Part shown: one piece after another, positions 1-8,330 of the stretch
Layout: each line of letters begins with the position of its first letter
Numbering within the stretch: the stretch's first letter is position 1
The notes under the pieces: model-generated
What the model was told of the DNA's origin: nothing
Databases searched by the model: none
Seen by the model: only the letters and a program-made list of their open reading frames with translations
Translations under genes and position numbers: made by a program
Source of the DNA: Kingella denitrificans ATCC 33394
GTDB lineage: Bacteria; Pseudomonadota; Gammaproteobacteria; Burkholderiales; Neisseriaceae
Assembly (NCBI RefSeq): GCF_000190695.1
Contig: NZ_GL870929.1
Span: 28,043 to 75,325, forward strand
Direction of reading: 5' to 3'
DNA: 47,283 nt

Positions 1-83
1 ATACGGCGTTGGCTCACCTTGACGTACTACCTGTACGCCTTGCGGCTCGCCGCCTTGTCTCATTTTTATTTTAATCCACTATA
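1..83. repeat. Correia-like miniature element, left end outside window
   Basis: The segment ends in AATCCACTATA, the outer terminal repeat shared with four other copies in the window, and carries the same internal ATACGGCGTTGGCTC core and CCGCCTTGTCTC block. The left terminal repeat lies off the window. Adding the roughly 23 missing bases seen in the other copies would give about 106 bp. Its middle holds an extra GC-rich stretch (about 20-50) that the shorter copies lack. The termini resemble neisserial Correia repeats; that assignment is by memory of the family. Confidence 0.7.
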
Positions 84-118
84 TTTTGCCGGATACGCCA
101 AACGGTACGTTGCAATGG

Positions 119-162
119 AAAAAGCAGCCTGCATGGCGTTTTTCAACGTGCAGGCTGCTTTT
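119..162. terminator. Inverted DUS pair, terminator of gmhA unit
   Basis: Two king3-type DUS face each other (122-133 and 149-160), flanked by A and T runs. They make a 12 bp or longer stem with a loop of about 15 bases. It lies 13 bases past the gmhA stop on the minus strand, where an intrinsic terminator is expected. Confidence 0.75.
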
Positions 163-174
163 TGGGCAGATAGT

Positions 175-765
175 TCAGCCTTCCAGCAACATGGAATCAA
201 TGCAGTCGCACAGCGCGTGTATCAACAGCAGGTGCACTTCCTGAATGCGGGCGGTGCGCGGGTAGGGTACATTGAGCAGCACGTCGCCGTCGCGCAGCAG
301 TCCGGCAATTTTGCCGCCGTCGCGTCCGGTGAAGGCAATCACGTTCATTTCGCGTTCGTGCGCGGCGTGAATGGCTTCGATGATGTTTTTGGAATTGCCC
401 GATGTGGAAATGCCGACCAGCACGTCGCCCATCCGCCCCAAGGCGCGGACTTGTTTGCTGAAAATGTGGTCGAAGCCGTAATCGTTGCCGATGGCGGTGA
501 GGGCGGAAGTGTCGGTGGTGAGGGCGACGGCGGCCAGCTCCATGCGTTCCTGTTCGAAGCGGCCGGTCATTTCGGCGGCAAAGTGCTGGGCGTCGGCTGC
601 GGAACCGCCGTTGCCGCAAATGAGGATTTTTCCGTCGTTGGCCAATGCGTCAAATAAGAGCTGCGCGGCTTGGGCGGCGGCTTCGGTCAAAACTTCCTGC
701 GCCATCTGCTTAGTGCGGATGCTCTCTTCAAAATGGTCAAAAACACGTTTGTTCAAATCAATCAT
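175..765 (-). CDS. gmhA: Phosphoheptose isomerase, SIS family
   Basis: This 196-residue single SIS-domain protein probably converts sedoheptulose 7-phosphate to D-glycero-heptose 7-phosphate, the first step of the heptose pathway for the LPS/LOS inner core, in the cytosol. The sugar-phosphate loop CGNGGSAADAQHFAAE is near residues 50-65, and a second conserved block GISTSGNSKN is near 118-127. Length fits GmhA. It is the last gene of the smpB-folK-pgeF-yraN-gmhA cluster, 4 bases after yraN. The close paralogue DiaA (a DnaA partner) is also found next to yraN in other bacteria, so GmhA versus DiaA is not fully settled. Confidence 0.85.
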   Translation of the reverse strand: MIDLNKRVFDHFEESIRTKQMAQEVLTEAAAQAAQLLFDALANDGKILICGNGGSAADAQHFAAEMTGRFEQERMELAAVALTTDTSALTAIGNDYGFDHIFSKQVRALGRMGDVLVGISTSGNSKNIIEAIHAAHEREMNVIAFTGRDGGKIAGLLRDGDVLLNVPYPRTARIQEVHLLLIHALCDCIDSMLLEG

Positions 766-769
766 GGGT

Positions 770-1114
770 TTATCCTGAAATATTCTGTATCCATTGCGGT
801 GCCTGCGCGCCTTGCAGCAAAACGGCGTCTAAGCGGCAGTGCGGGTTAATGTGTTGGGTTTGCAGGTAATATTCTGCGCTGCGTTGCAGTTTGGCCAATT
901 TGGCGGGGGTGATGCTGTATGCCGCGCCGCCGAATGCGTTGCTGCTGCGGAATTTCACTTCGACAAACAGCAGCGTTTCCCCGTGCTGCATAATCAGGTC
1001 GATTTCGCCGTAGCGGCAGTGCCAGTTGCGTTCGCGCAGCAGGCAGCCTTGTTGTTGCAGAAACTGCAATGCGCGTTCTTCGGCGGCGCGGCCTGCTGGA
1101 TGGTTCAGTTTCAT
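770..1114 (-). CDS. yraN: YraN family UPF0102 endonuclease-like protein
   Basis: This 114-residue protein has the UPF0102 pattern. The N-terminal GRAAEERALQFLQQQGC helix is followed by a nuclease-like core, GEIDLIMQHGETLLFVEVKFR, in which an Asp and the EVK motif resemble the metal-binding centre of restriction-endonuclease folds. Its biological role is not established; the fold suggests a Holliday-junction-resolvase-like nuclease. Its start overlaps the pgeF stop by four bases (ATGA), so the two are translationally coupled. Confidence 0.85.
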   Translation of the reverse strand: MKLNHPAGRAAEERALQFLQQQGCLLRERNWHCRYGEIDLIMQHGETLLFVEVKFRSSNAFGGAAYSITPAKLAKLQRSAEYYLQTQHINPHCRLDAVLLQGAQAPQWIQNISG

Positions 1115-1848
1115 CGCTCAATCCAGACGGCGCTGGCCATGCGTCCGGTTTGACCGTCGCGGCGGTAGGAGAAGAAGCGGTCGGATTCTTTCACGGTGCA
1201 GAAATCGCCGCCGTAAATCCGCGACACGCCGGCCTGTTGCAGGATTTGGTGTGCCAGCCCGTAAATATCGGCCAGATATTTGCCGTTGCCCAGCGGTGCG
1301 AAGCAGGATTGCGCGGCGGGGTTCGGGGCGCAGAAAGCAGCCTGCACATCGCCGCCCACTTCAAACGATTCCGCGCCGATGGCCGGTGCCAGATACGCCA
1401 TAATTTCATGCGCCGGAACGCCCATCGCCCGAACGGTGTTTTGCAGGATGCCGCCGGCCAGCCCGCGCCAACCCGCGTGTGCGGCGGCCACCACATTGCC
1501 CGATTGATGGCAGAACAGCACGGGCAGGCAGTCGGCCGTCATGACGGTGCAGGCTGCTTTTCCCGTGTCGTCCCACGAAGCGTCCGCATTTTGCGGTTGC
1601 GCGATGCTGTCGGCGGCGCGAACCACATCGGTGCTGTGCGTCTGGTTCAGATACGCCATCGGCACGGGCACGGCCTGCTGCACCAAGGCGCGGTTGTGCA
1701 ATACATGCTGCGGACGGTCGCCCACATGCAGGCCCAGGTTCAGGCTGGCGAACACGCCCTCGCTCACGCCGCCCTGCCGTGTGGTGATTAAGGTTTTGAC
1801 CGAAGGCGGCGCGTCCCAATCGGCCGTGAAAAAGCAGCCTGCACTCAT
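1111..1848 (-). CDS. pgeF: PgeF/YfiH multicopper-like purine nucleoside phosphorylase family protein
   Basis: This 245-residue protein belongs to the YfiH (laccase-domain) family, now linked to adenosine/purine nucleoside metabolism and, in E. coli, to peptidoglycan editing. The metal-site motifs are visible: LNQTHSTDVV (His), MTADCLPVLF (Cys) and AAAHAGWRGLAGGI (His). Three DUS lie inside the gene; one codes for the start of the protein (MSAGCFF), so the N-terminus is partly a DUS translation. It overlaps folK upstream and yraN downstream by four bases each. Confidence 0.85.
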   Translation of the reverse strand: MSAGCFFTADWDAPPSVKTLITTRQGGVSEGVFASLNLGLHVGDRPQHVLHNRALVQQAVPVPMAYLNQTHSTDVVRAADSIAQPQNADASWDDTGKAACTVMTADCLPVLFCHQSGNVVAAAHAGWRGLAGGILQNTVRAMGVPAHEIMAYLAPAIGAESFEVGGDVQAAFCAPNPAAQSCFAPLGNGKYLADIYGLAHQILQQAGVSRIYGGDFCTVKESDRFFSYRRDGQTGRMASAVWIER

Positions 1849-2351
1849 GTGGTTTCCTCCTGCAAACGGACAATGCCGTCATCTGCCAATGCGCGTGCCA
1901 AATCGGCGGCGCGGCCGTGGCTGCCCAGCACATAATCGGGGGCGATTTCCGCCAGTGGGCACATCACAAAACCGCGTTCGTGCGCACGCGGATGCGGCAG
2001 GGTCAGTGTGTCGGTTTGCCAAATTTCATGATGAAAATCAATCAAGTCCAAGTCCAATGTGCGCGGCGCGTTGCGGAAGGTGCGCTCGCGGCCGAACGCC
2101 TGCTCCACCGCCTGCAAACGTTGCAGCAGCGCCATGGCCGAGTCGCGCGTCTGCACCAAAGCCACGGCATTGATGAAGTCCGGCTGCTCCGCGTAGCCCA
2201 CGGGCGCGGTGCGGTATAAAGACGAGAGGCGGAACGACACCATATTCGGCAGTGCCGCCACCGTTGCCGCCGCTTGGCGGACTTGGCGCGCAGGTTCTTC
2301 CAGATTGCTGCCGAACGCAATCACGGCGGTGTAAATATCCTGATGATTCAT
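1845..2351 (-). CDS. folK: 2-amino-4-hydroxy-6-hydroxymethyldihydropteridine pyrophosphokinase
   Basis: HPPK transfers pyrophosphate from ATP to the pterin alcohol in folate synthesis. The sequence shows the N-terminal AVIAFGSNLEEP, the central YRTAPVGYAEQPDFINAV, and the family signature RTLDLDLI with its metal-binding Asp pair. I start at ATG 2351 (MNHQDIY), 8 bases after the smpB stop and giving 168 residues; an upstream start at 2402 would overlap smpB and adds a segment the family does not have. Confidence 0.9.
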   Translation of the reverse strand: MNHQDIYTAVIAFGSNLEEPARQVRQAAATVAALPNMVSFRLSSLYRTAPVGYAEQPDFINAVALVQTRDSAMALLQRLQAVEQAFGRERTFRNAPRTLDLDLIDFHHEIWQTDTLTLPHPRAHERGFVMCPLAEIAPDYVLGSHGRAADLARALADDGIVRLQEETT

Positions 2352-2359
2352 ATGCCTGC

Positions 2360-2806
2360 CTATCGCGCCTGCTTCATCAAACGTTGTTTTTCGCGCTTCC
2401 AATCCGATTCTTTGGACGACTCGCGTTTATCGTGCAGCTTTTTGCCTTTCGCCAAACCGATTTCCGCTTTGATTTTGCCGCGGTGAAAGTGCATGTTCAA
2501 AGGCACAATCGTATAGCCCGCGCGTTCGGTTTTGCCGATGAGTTTGTTGATTTCGCGCTGGTTCAGCAGCAACTTGCGCGGACGGACAGGGTCTGGGCGG
2601 ACGTGCGTGGAAGCGGTGGGCAGCGCGGTGATGTGGCAGCCCACCAGGTAAAAAGCATCTTTTTTCCAATAGATATAGCTTTCCTTCAACTGCACGCGCC
2701 CCGCACGGATGGCCTTCACTTCCCAGCCTTCCAGCACTAGGCCTGCCTGAATCTGCTCTTCGATATAATAATCGTGGAAGGCCTTGCGGTTGTTCGCAAT
2801 CGACAT
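2360..2806 (-). CDS. smpB: SsrA (tmRNA)-binding protein
   Basis: SmpB brings tmRNA to stalled ribosomes for trans-translation. The 148-residue protein begins MSIANNRKAFHDYYIEEQ and carries the OB-fold core (GWEVKAIRAGRVQLKESY) and the basic C-terminal tail (DKRESSKESDWKREKQRL) that reaches into the decoding centre. The start at 2806 has a good GGAG ribosome binding site. A longer in-frame opening to 2959 reads through DUS-containing intergenic DNA and is not part of the protein. It is the first gene of the five-gene minus-strand cluster. Confidence 0.95.
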   Translation of the reverse strand: MSIANNRKAFHDYYIEEQIQAGLVLEGWEVKAIRAGRVQLKESYIYWKKDAFYLVGCHITALPTASTHVRPDPVRPRKLLLNQREINKLIGKTERAGYTIVPLNMHFHRGKIKAEIGLAKGKKLHDKRESSKESDWKREKQRLMKQAR

Positions 2807-2866
2807 GGTCGCTCCTTGCAAAATGTTTAACGGACGGTATTTTAACAGAAAAACAACGGCGGCACA

Positions 2867-2906
2867 GTGCAGGCTGCTTTCGGCGCGGTTCAAAAGCAGC
2901 CTGCAC
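2867..2906. repeat. Inverted DUS pair in a divergent intergenic region
   Basis: King3-type DUS at 2868-2879 and 2894-2905 form a perfect inverted pair. The pair lies between the divergent starts of smpB and ppiD, so unlike most pairs here it does not follow a gene end. It could insulate the two promoters or serve only for uptake. A degenerate third copy is near 2921. Confidence 0.7.
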
Positions 2907-2969
2907 CTCCGTTTTCCCGTTGCAGGCTGCCTTCGAATTGCGATTTCCACCAACGGCACAGGCGCAATC

Positions 2970-2978
2970 TGTTATAAT
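2970..2978 (+). promoter_or_regulatory. Extended -10 promoter for ppiD
   Basis: TGTTATAAT is an extended -10 (TGn plus perfect TATAAT) about 98 bases upstream of the ppiD ATG. No convincing -35 box is present at 17 bp, which is common for extended -10 promoters. A single DUS at 3010-3021 would lie in the 5' leader. Confidence 0.5.
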
Positions 2979-3075
2979 CGTCCCTATTTTTGACACGCCG
3001 GCGCGCAAAAAGCAGCCTGCACGGACACTGTCCGTTTGTTTATCCGCCAACCTATTTGTTTTTTGAGAAATTTTC

Positions 3076-4902
3076 ATGTTTCACGCAATTGAAAAATACC
3101 GCACCCTGTCGCAAGTCCTGTTGGGCATCATCGGCGTTTCGTTCGTGGGCTTCGGCATCGCCAGCTTCGAAATCGTGCGCGACAACCGCTACATCGTCAA
3201 AATCGGCGACCAAGTCATCAACCGCGCCGCATTGGACGAAGCCGTCCGCAACTCGCAGGCATCGGGCGGCAGCGCAAGCCGTGAAGAAGTGTTCCAAACC
3301 TTGGTGCAGCGCGCCTACCTGATGGAAGGCGCAAAAGCCTTGGGCATTGCCGTTTCCGACACGCAAATCAAACAAGGCATTGTGGACGCGCCGATTTTTC
3401 ACGACGAACAGGGCAAATTCAGCCCCGAACGCTTCCAAACATTCTTGAAGAACAACCATTTGAGCGAAAGCGCGTTTATGCAGATGGAACGCGAACGCCT
3501 GACGCTGGTGAGCCTGCTGCAAATGCTCAACAGCAACGTGGTGACTTCGGGCCAGGCGGAGCGCTATATCCAAACGCAGATGGCCGAGCGTGTCATCCGC
3601 ACCAGCGTGTTCAATCCCGAAAATTACGCCGCGCAAGTGAAGGCGGGCGACGCGGAACTGCAAAAATATTATGACGCGCACAAAAGCAATTACGCCGTCG
3701 CGCCCGGCGTGAAATACGAATACATGGTGGTGTCGCCGAAAGATTTGGTCGACAAGCAGACCGTGTCCGCCGAAGAAGTGCAGGCTGCTTTGAAAACGGC
3801 AACCACCAACCAAAAACCCACGCGCCGCATTGCCCACATCATGATTAATGCGCCGAAATCCGCCGATGCCGCCACGCGCCAAAAAGCACGCGAGCAGGCA
3901 GAGAAAATTGCGCAGGAAGCCAAAGCGTCGCCCGATAAATTTGCCGAATTGGCCAAGCAGTATTCGCAAGACACCGGCTCGGCGCAAAACGGCGGCGATT
4001 TGGGCGCGCTGACACAGGGTAGCCTGCCCGCCAAACCGCTGGACGACGCGGCGTTCAAACTGGCGCAGGGCGCGGTGAGCGACGTGGTGGAAACCGATTT
4101 CGGCTACCACATCGTCCGCGTGCTGGAAATCCAGGGCAACGACGCGGCTGCGCAGGAAGCCCGCGTGCGCCAAGAATTGCAACTGAAAAAAGCGCAGCAG
4201 GCGTATGAAAAAATCCGCGAAGAAATTGCCGAATTCACACTGAACACGCCCGATTTGAAAGCCGCCGCGCAAAAATTCGGCCTGACCGTGCAGCAGCAGA
4301 ACGAATGGCTGACACAGGCCAACGCAGGCAGCCTGCACGTGCCCAAAGCCGTGGCGGACACGCTGTTCAGCGAAGACGTGATGACGAAGAAACACATTTC
4401 CGAAGGCATTAGCGCGGACGGTGCGACTTGGTTCGTGCGCGTAACCGACACGCGCCCCGCCGGCACGGAAACGCTGGCCACCGCGCGCGACCGCATCCGT
4501 GCGGATTTCGTCCGAGCCGAAAGCATTCGTCTGGCGCGTGCCGCCGCACAGCAGGCGCAAACCGATTTGCAGGCGCGCAAAGCCGTTACGCTGGCATGGA
4601 CGCCCGAACAAAATGTGCTGCCGATGCAGATGCAGGCTGCTTTGGTGCCCGCCGACTACAAAGCCTTTATGGCCGCCGTGCCGAACAACGGCCAGCCTGC
4701 TTATGCCGTGGTGGAACGCAACGGCATGGTGGAACTGGTGGAAGTGCTGAAAAACAATCCGCTGGGCGGCGGCCAGATTATTCAGGCCGTGCGCATGCAG
4801 TTGGCGCAGTTGCGCGGCGAAACCGTGACACAGGCGTATCTGCAATATCTGCAAACCAAGATTCCGACCAAGCAGGGCGTGGAAAAGGTCAACGAAGAAT
4901 AA
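3076..4902 (+). CDS. ppiD: Periplasmic PpiD-type peptidyl-prolyl isomerase/chaperone
   Basis: PpiD is an inner-membrane-anchored periplasmic chaperone near the SecYEG exit site. The 608-residue protein has one N-terminal membrane segment (about residues 12-32, LSQVLLGIIGVSFVGFGIA), a SurA-like N-terminal chaperone region, and a parvulin domain near residues 250-355 (RRIAHIMINAPK, FAELAKQYSQDTGSA, GGDLGAL, DFGYHIVRVL). The length matches the family. Two in-frame DUS encode VQAAL/MQAAL. The ribosome binding site is weak. A 718-codon open frame on the opposite strand is a composition artefact. Confidence 0.92.
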   Translation: MFHAIEKYRTLSQVLLGIIGVSFVGFGIASFEIVRDNRYIVKIGDQVINRAALDEAVRNSQASGGSASREEVFQTLVQRAYLMEGAKALGIAVSDTQIKQGIVDAPIFHDEQGKFSPERFQTFLKNNHLSESAFMQMERERLTLVSLLQMLNSNVVTSGQAERYIQTQMAERVIRTSVFNPENYAAQVKAGDAELQKYYDAHKSNYAVAPGVKYEYMVVSPKDLVDKQTVSAEEVQAALKTATTNQKPTRRIAHIMINAPKSADAATRQKAREQAEKIAQEAKASPDKFAELAKQYSQDTGSAQNGGDLGALTQGSLPAKPLDDAAFKLAQGAVSDVVETDFGYHIVRVLEIQGNDAAAQEARVRQELQLKKAQQAYEKIREEIAEFTLNTPDLKAAAQKFGLTVQQQNEWLTQANAGSLHVPKAVADTLFSEDVMTKKHISEGISADGATWFVRVTDTRPAGTETLATARDRIRADFVRAESIRLARAAAQQAQTDLQARKAVTLAWTPEQNVLPMQMQAALVPADYKAFMAAVPNNGQPAYAVVERNGMVELVEVLKNNPLGGGQIIQAVRMQLAQLRGETVTQAYLQYLQTKIPTKQGVEKVNEE

Positions 4903-4992
4903 GCCTTGTCCGGCCGGTGCGCCATGCCGTTGGAGGATGGCGCGGCGGGGTGTAAAATGCGGTGCGGGAATGTTCCTGATTAGGAGTATGAC

Positions 4993-5274
4993 ATGAAAAA
5001 ATACCGCGTTATCGCTGCTTTGGCGGCCTGCCTTCTGGTGCAGGCTGCATCGGCAGAAGTCGTGCTGTACAGTTATAAGGGCGACATCCGCCGCTGCGAA
5101 ATCCCCGTTTCCGTCATCCGCCGCCATCTGGAAGAGCAGCCGTTTTACGAGATTCAACGCGGCACCTGTCCGTATATTCGGATTGTGGACGACGAAGCGC
5201 GCGGCCAAAACCCGCCAACCACCGAACCCCGTACCGAATCCGCCCCCGAAGATGTGCCGATATCGAACCGTTAA
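4993..5274 (+). CDS. Small secreted protein of unknown function
   Basis: I do not recognise this 93-residue protein. It has a clear signal peptide (MKKYRVIAALAACLLVQAASA, cleavage expected before EVVLYS), so it should be periplasmic. The mature part has two cysteines (RRCEIP and GTCPYI) that could form a disulfide, and ends in a Pro/Thr/Glu-rich tail. It has a good GGAG ribosome binding site and stands alone between ppiD and panC, closed by an inverted DUS pair. A partial DUS (GTGCAGGCTGCA) codes for the end of the signal peptide. Confidence 0.75.
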   Translation: MKKYRVIAALAACLLVQAASAEVVLYSYKGDIRRCEIPVSVIRRHLEEQPFYEIQRGTCPYIRIVDDEARGQNPPTTEPRTESAPEDVPISNR

Positions 5275-5288
5275 ATTTACCGTTCAAA

Positions 5289-5328
5289 GTGCAGGCTGCT
5301 TTTGAAACCGACAAAAAGCAGCCTGCAC
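5289..5328. terminator. Inverted DUS pair after the small secreted gene
   Basis: DUS at 5290-5301 and 5316-5327 face each other with T and A runs, 15 bases past the stop at 5274. Expected to act as an intrinsic terminator before panC. Confidence 0.7.
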
Positions 5329-5370
5329 TTCCATTTCATCAACAGAATCAACCATTAAACGGAACCCGTT

Positions 5371-6207
5371 ATGAAGATTATCCACACCATTGCCGAGCTG
5401 CGCGCTTGGCGCAAAACCGCCGGCAGCGTCGCCTTCGTGCCGACCATGGGCAACCTGCACGCAGGCCATCTGGCACTGGTCGCCCAAGCGCGCGCCGCTG
5501 CCGAACACGTTGTGGTGAGCGTGTTTGTGAACCGCCTGCAATTCGGGCAGGGCGAAGATTTCGACCAATATCCGCGCACATTGGAAGAAGATGCCGCCAA
5601 ACTGCGCGATGCCGGCGTGAGCGTGCTGTTCGCGCCGAGCGAGCAAGAGCTTTATCCGCGCGTGCGGCAGGATTACCAAGTCGAACCGCCGCACCTGCAA
5701 AACGAATTGTGCGGCCAATTCCGCCCGAACCATTTCCGCGGCGTGGCCACCGTGGTGTGCAAGCTGTTCAACATCGTGCAGCCCGATGCCGCCTGCTTCG
5801 GCAAAAAAGATTATCAGCAACTGGCCATCATCCAAGGCATGACGGACGATTTGAACATCCCCGTTCGGATTATCCCCGTCGATACGGGGCGTGCGGAAGA
5901 CGGCTTGGCCCTGTCCAGCCGCAACCAATACCTGTCGGCCGAAGAGCGGCGGGAAGCACCGCGCCTGTTCCGTGAATTGCAGGCCGTCGCCCAAGCCGTG
6001 CAGGCAGGCAATCGCGATTACTCCGCCCTGCAAAATGCCGCAGCACACCACCTGCAACAGCACGGTTGGCAGGTGGATTATGTCGAAATCCGCACGCAGG
6101 GCAGCCTGCACATCGCCCGTTTGGGCGACACTCGGCTGGTGGTTTTGGCTGCGGCGCGCCTGGGCAAAACACGCTTAATCGACAATTTGGAATTTGCCGC
6201 CGAATAG
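5371..6207 (+). CDS. panC: Pantothenate synthetase (pantoate--beta-alanine ligase)
   Basis: PanC joins pantoate and beta-alanine using ATP, in pantothenate (vitamin B5) and coenzyme A synthesis in the cytosol. The 278-residue protein shows the nucleotidyltransferase motif PTMGNLHAGHL near residue 24-34, the FVNRLQFG block, FGKKDYQQL, and LSSRNQYLS. Length is typical. No other pan gene is adjacent. Confidence 0.95.
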   Translation: MKIIHTIAELRAWRKTAGSVAFVPTMGNLHAGHLALVAQARAAAEHVVVSVFVNRLQFGQGEDFDQYPRTLEEDAAKLRDAGVSVLFAPSEQELYPRVRQDYQVEPPHLQNELCGQFRPNHFRGVATVVCKLFNIVQPDAACFGKKDYQQLAIIQGMTDDLNIPVRIIPVDTGRAEDGLALSSRNQYLSAEERREAPRLFRELQAVAQAVQAGNRDYSALQNAAAHHLQQHGWQVDYVEIRTQGSLHIARLGDTRLVVLAAARLGKTRLIDNLEFAAE

Positions 6208-6233
6208 GGCATATACTCAACAAAAGCGAATTT

Positions 6234-6242
6234 TGTTATACT
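6234..6242 (+). promoter_or_regulatory. Extended -10 promoter for ybaB-purE
   Basis: TGTTATACT (TGn plus TATACT) lies 38 bases before the ybaB start. No strong -35 is seen, the same architecture as the ppiD and fabD promoters in this window. Confidence 0.45.
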
Positions 6243-6279
6243 GGAACATTATTTTTCCAACAGATTTAGGAGACCTACC

Positions 6280-6615
6280 ATGTTTGGTAAAGCCGGATTG
6301 GGCGGCTTGATGCAGCAAGCCCAAAAAATGCAGGACAATATGAAGAAAGCCCAAGCCGAATTGGCGCAGACCGAAGTGGAAGGCCAGGCGGGCAATGGCT
6401 TGGTGAAAGTGAAGGCCACTTGCGGCCATGTGGTTACGCGGCTCGACATCAGCCCCGATTTAATCGCCGAAGCGGCGGACGACAAAGAAATGCTGGAAGA
6501 TTTGATTCTGGCGGCGATTGCCGATGCGCACGAAAAAGCCGAGCAAACCACGTCGGCGCGCATGGCGCAGTTCACGCAGGGCCTGCCTCCCGGCTTCGGC
6601 GATTTCTTCAAATAA
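6280..6615 (+). CDS. ybaB: YbaB/EbfC nucleoid-associated protein
   Basis: This 111-residue protein belongs to the YbaB/EbfC family of dimeric DNA-binding proteins. It begins MFGKAGLGGLMQQAQKMQDN, contains the conserved central strand region (VKATCGHVVTRLDISPDLI) and ends in the characteristic PPGFGDFF. In many bacteria it follows dnaX and precedes recR; here it instead forms a pair with purE, 16 bases downstream. Confidence 0.92.
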   Translation: MFGKAGLGGLMQQAQKMQDNMKKAQAELAQTEVEGQAGNGLVKVKATCGHVVTRLDISPDLIAEAADDKEMLEDLILAAIADAHEKAEQTTSARMAQFTQGLPPGFGDFFK

Positions 6616-6631
6616 ACGGAAGGGCGGCGTT

Positions 6632-7123
6632 ATGGTCAAAATCGGTATCATCATGGGCAGCAACAGCGATTGGGCGGTGATGGAACATGCCGCACGCATG
6701 CTGGAACAGTTCGGCGTTGCCTACGAGGCCAAAGTCGTGTCGGCGCACCGCACGCCTGATTTAATGTTTGAATACGCCAAATCGGCACAGCAACGCGGCT
6801 TGCAGGCGATTATCGCCGGAGCGGGCGGCGCGGCGCACCTGCCGGGCATGGTGGCCAGCCAAACACCGCTGCCCGTGCTGGGCGTGCCTGTGCCGAGCAA
6901 ATATCTGCGCGGCGAAGATTCGCTGCTGTCCATCGTGCAAATGCCCAAAGGCGTGCCGGTGGCCACGTTTGCGATTGGCGAGGCGGGCGCGGCCAATGCG
7001 GCCTTGTTCGCCGTGTCGTTGCTGGCAAACCACGATGCCGCCCTGGCACAAAAATTGGCCGATTTCCGCACACGGCAAACGCAGACCGTGTTGGATATGA
7101 CGCTGCCTGCCGTGTCCGAATAA
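6632..7123 (+). CDS. purE: N5-carboxyaminoimidazole ribonucleotide mutase
   Basis: PurE class I interconverts N5-CAIR and CAIR in purine synthesis. The protein shows MGSNSDWAVM, the SAHRTPD motif with the catalytic His, AGAGGAAHLPGM and the substrate-loop GVPVATFAIG. I start at ATG 6632 (163 residues, GGGCGGCG upstream); an upstream in-frame start at 6518 lies inside ybaB and adds unrelated residues. Closed by an inverted DUS pair. Confidence 0.95.
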   Translation: MVKIGIIMGSNSDWAVMEHAARMLEQFGVAYEAKVVSAHRTPDLMFEYAKSAQQRGLQAIIAGAGGAAHLPGMVASQTPLPVLGVPVPSKYLRGEDSLLSIVQMPKGVPVATFAIGEAGAANAALFAVSLLANHDAALAQKLADFRTRQTQTVLDMTLPAVSE

Positions 7124-7151
7124 ACGGACGTGCCGCCCGAATGACCCATCA

Positions 7152-7207
7152 AAAGCAGCCTGCACACGGATAGCGTCATCGTGGCACACGAAAGTGCAGG
7201 CTGCTTT
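7152..7207. terminator. Inverted DUS pair after purE
   Basis: DUS at 7153-7164 and 7195-7206 form an inverted pair with a loop of about 30 bases and a run of T after the second arm. The second arm ends just before the hemH start. Confidence 0.65.
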
Positions 7208-7225
7208 TTTGACGGAACGAAGCAA

Positions 7226-8251
7226 ATGAAATTCAAACCGGAATATCCGAACCATGCTGCCGAGAAGGAACGCATCGGCGTGTTGCTGCTGAACCTGGGC
7301 ACGCCGTCCGCCCCCAAGCCGGAGGCGGTCCGCGCTTATTTGCGCGAATTTTTGTCCGACACGCGGGTGGTGGAATTGCCCAAATGGGTGTGGCAGCCGC
7401 TGTTGCACGGTATTGTGTTGCCGTTGCGCAGCAAAAAAAGCGCGCATGCTTATGAAAAAATCTGGTTCAAGGAAGGTTCGCCGCTCTTGGTGTTTACCCG
7501 TCGCCAAGCCGAAGGCCTGCGCCGCCTGCTGCCCGAAACGGTGTGTGTCGAATATGCCATGACGTATGGCAAACCGTCCATCGCCGAAAGTATCGATGCG
7601 CTGAAAAGCCAAGGCGTGGGCAAGCTGCTGGTGCTGCCGCTGTATCCGCAATACGCCGCCAGCTGCACGGGCGCGGCGCTGGACAAGGTGTGGCGCGAGA
7701 TTTTAGCGCAGCGCAACCAAATGTCGGTGTGCAGCATCAGCCGTTTTTACGACCATCCAGCGTATATCCGCGCATTGGCGCAGCAAATCCACAATTACCG
7801 CGCGCAGCACGGCAGCGGCGATTTGCTGATGTTCAGCTTCCACGGCATTCCGCAACGGCACAATGATTTGGGCGACCCTTATCCAGACGAATGCCGCCGC
7901 ACCGCGCAATTAACTGCCAAAGAGCTGGGTTTGACGGAAAAAGATTATGTGGTGTCGTTCCAAAGCCGTTTCGGCAAGAACAAGTGGATTGAACCGTCCA
8001 CGCAGACGCTGTTTTCCACCTTGCCGAAAAAACAGGGTGTGCGGCGGCTGGACGTGATTTGCCCCGGCTTTGTGTCGGATTGCTTGGAAACGATGGAAGA
8101 GATTGCCATTGCGGGGCGCGAGCAGTTTCACGCGGCCGGCGGCGAACAGTTCCACTACATCCCCTGCCTGAACGACAATCCCGAGTTTTTGGACGCGCTG
8201 GTACGCATTTTGCAGGACAATAGCGCGTGGCTCGCCGCAGCCGAATCGTAA
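7226..8251 (+). CDS. hemH: Ferrochelatase
   Basis: HemH inserts ferrous iron into protoporphyrin IX, the last step of haem synthesis, at the inner membrane. The protein shows LLLNLGTPSAP, the LPLYPQYAA block, FSFHGIP with the catalytic His, and FQSRFGKNKWIEP. I place the start at ATG 7226 (341 residues). An upstream GTG (7181) would translate the DUS terminator arm of purE (residues AGCFF), so I reject it. It is followed by an inverted DUS pair. Confidence 0.95.
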   Translation: MKFKPEYPNHAAEKERIGVLLLNLGTPSAPKPEAVRAYLREFLSDTRVVELPKWVWQPLLHGIVLPLRSKKSAHAYEKIWFKEGSPLLVFTRRQAEGLRRLLPETVCVEYAMTYGKPSIAESIDALKSQGVGKLLVLPLYPQYAASCTGAALDKVWREILAQRNQMSVCSISRFYDHPAYIRALAQQIHNYRAQHGSGDLLMFSFHGIPQRHNDLGDPYPDECRRTAQLTAKELGLTEKDYVVSFQSRFGKNKWIEPSTQTLFSTLPKKQGVRRLDVICPGFVSDCLETMEEIAIAGREQFHAAGGEQFHYIPCLNDNPEFLDALVRILQDNSAWLAAAES

Positions 8252-8263
8252 TGGCCAATGCCA

Positions 8264-8309
8264 AAAGCAGCCTGCACTTTCCGTTTATAGCGGGTGCAGG
8301 CTGCTTTTT
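8264..8309. terminator. Inverted DUS pair after hemH
   Basis: DUS at 8265-8276 and 8295-8306 with a T run after the second arm, 13 bases past the hemH stop. Confidence 0.75.
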
Positions 8310-8330
8310 TACCTTTGCCGCATTTTCCGT

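Noticed and set aside
3052..5208. 718-codon open frame on the minus strand opposite ppiD
   Set aside because: It covers ppiD completely, has low-complexity His/Phe/Arg-rich composition typical of antisense frames in this codon usage, and resembles no family. ppiD is unambiguous.
7181..7225. Upstream GTG start for hemH
   Set aside because: The added residues translate the purE terminator DUS and are not part of ferrochelatases.
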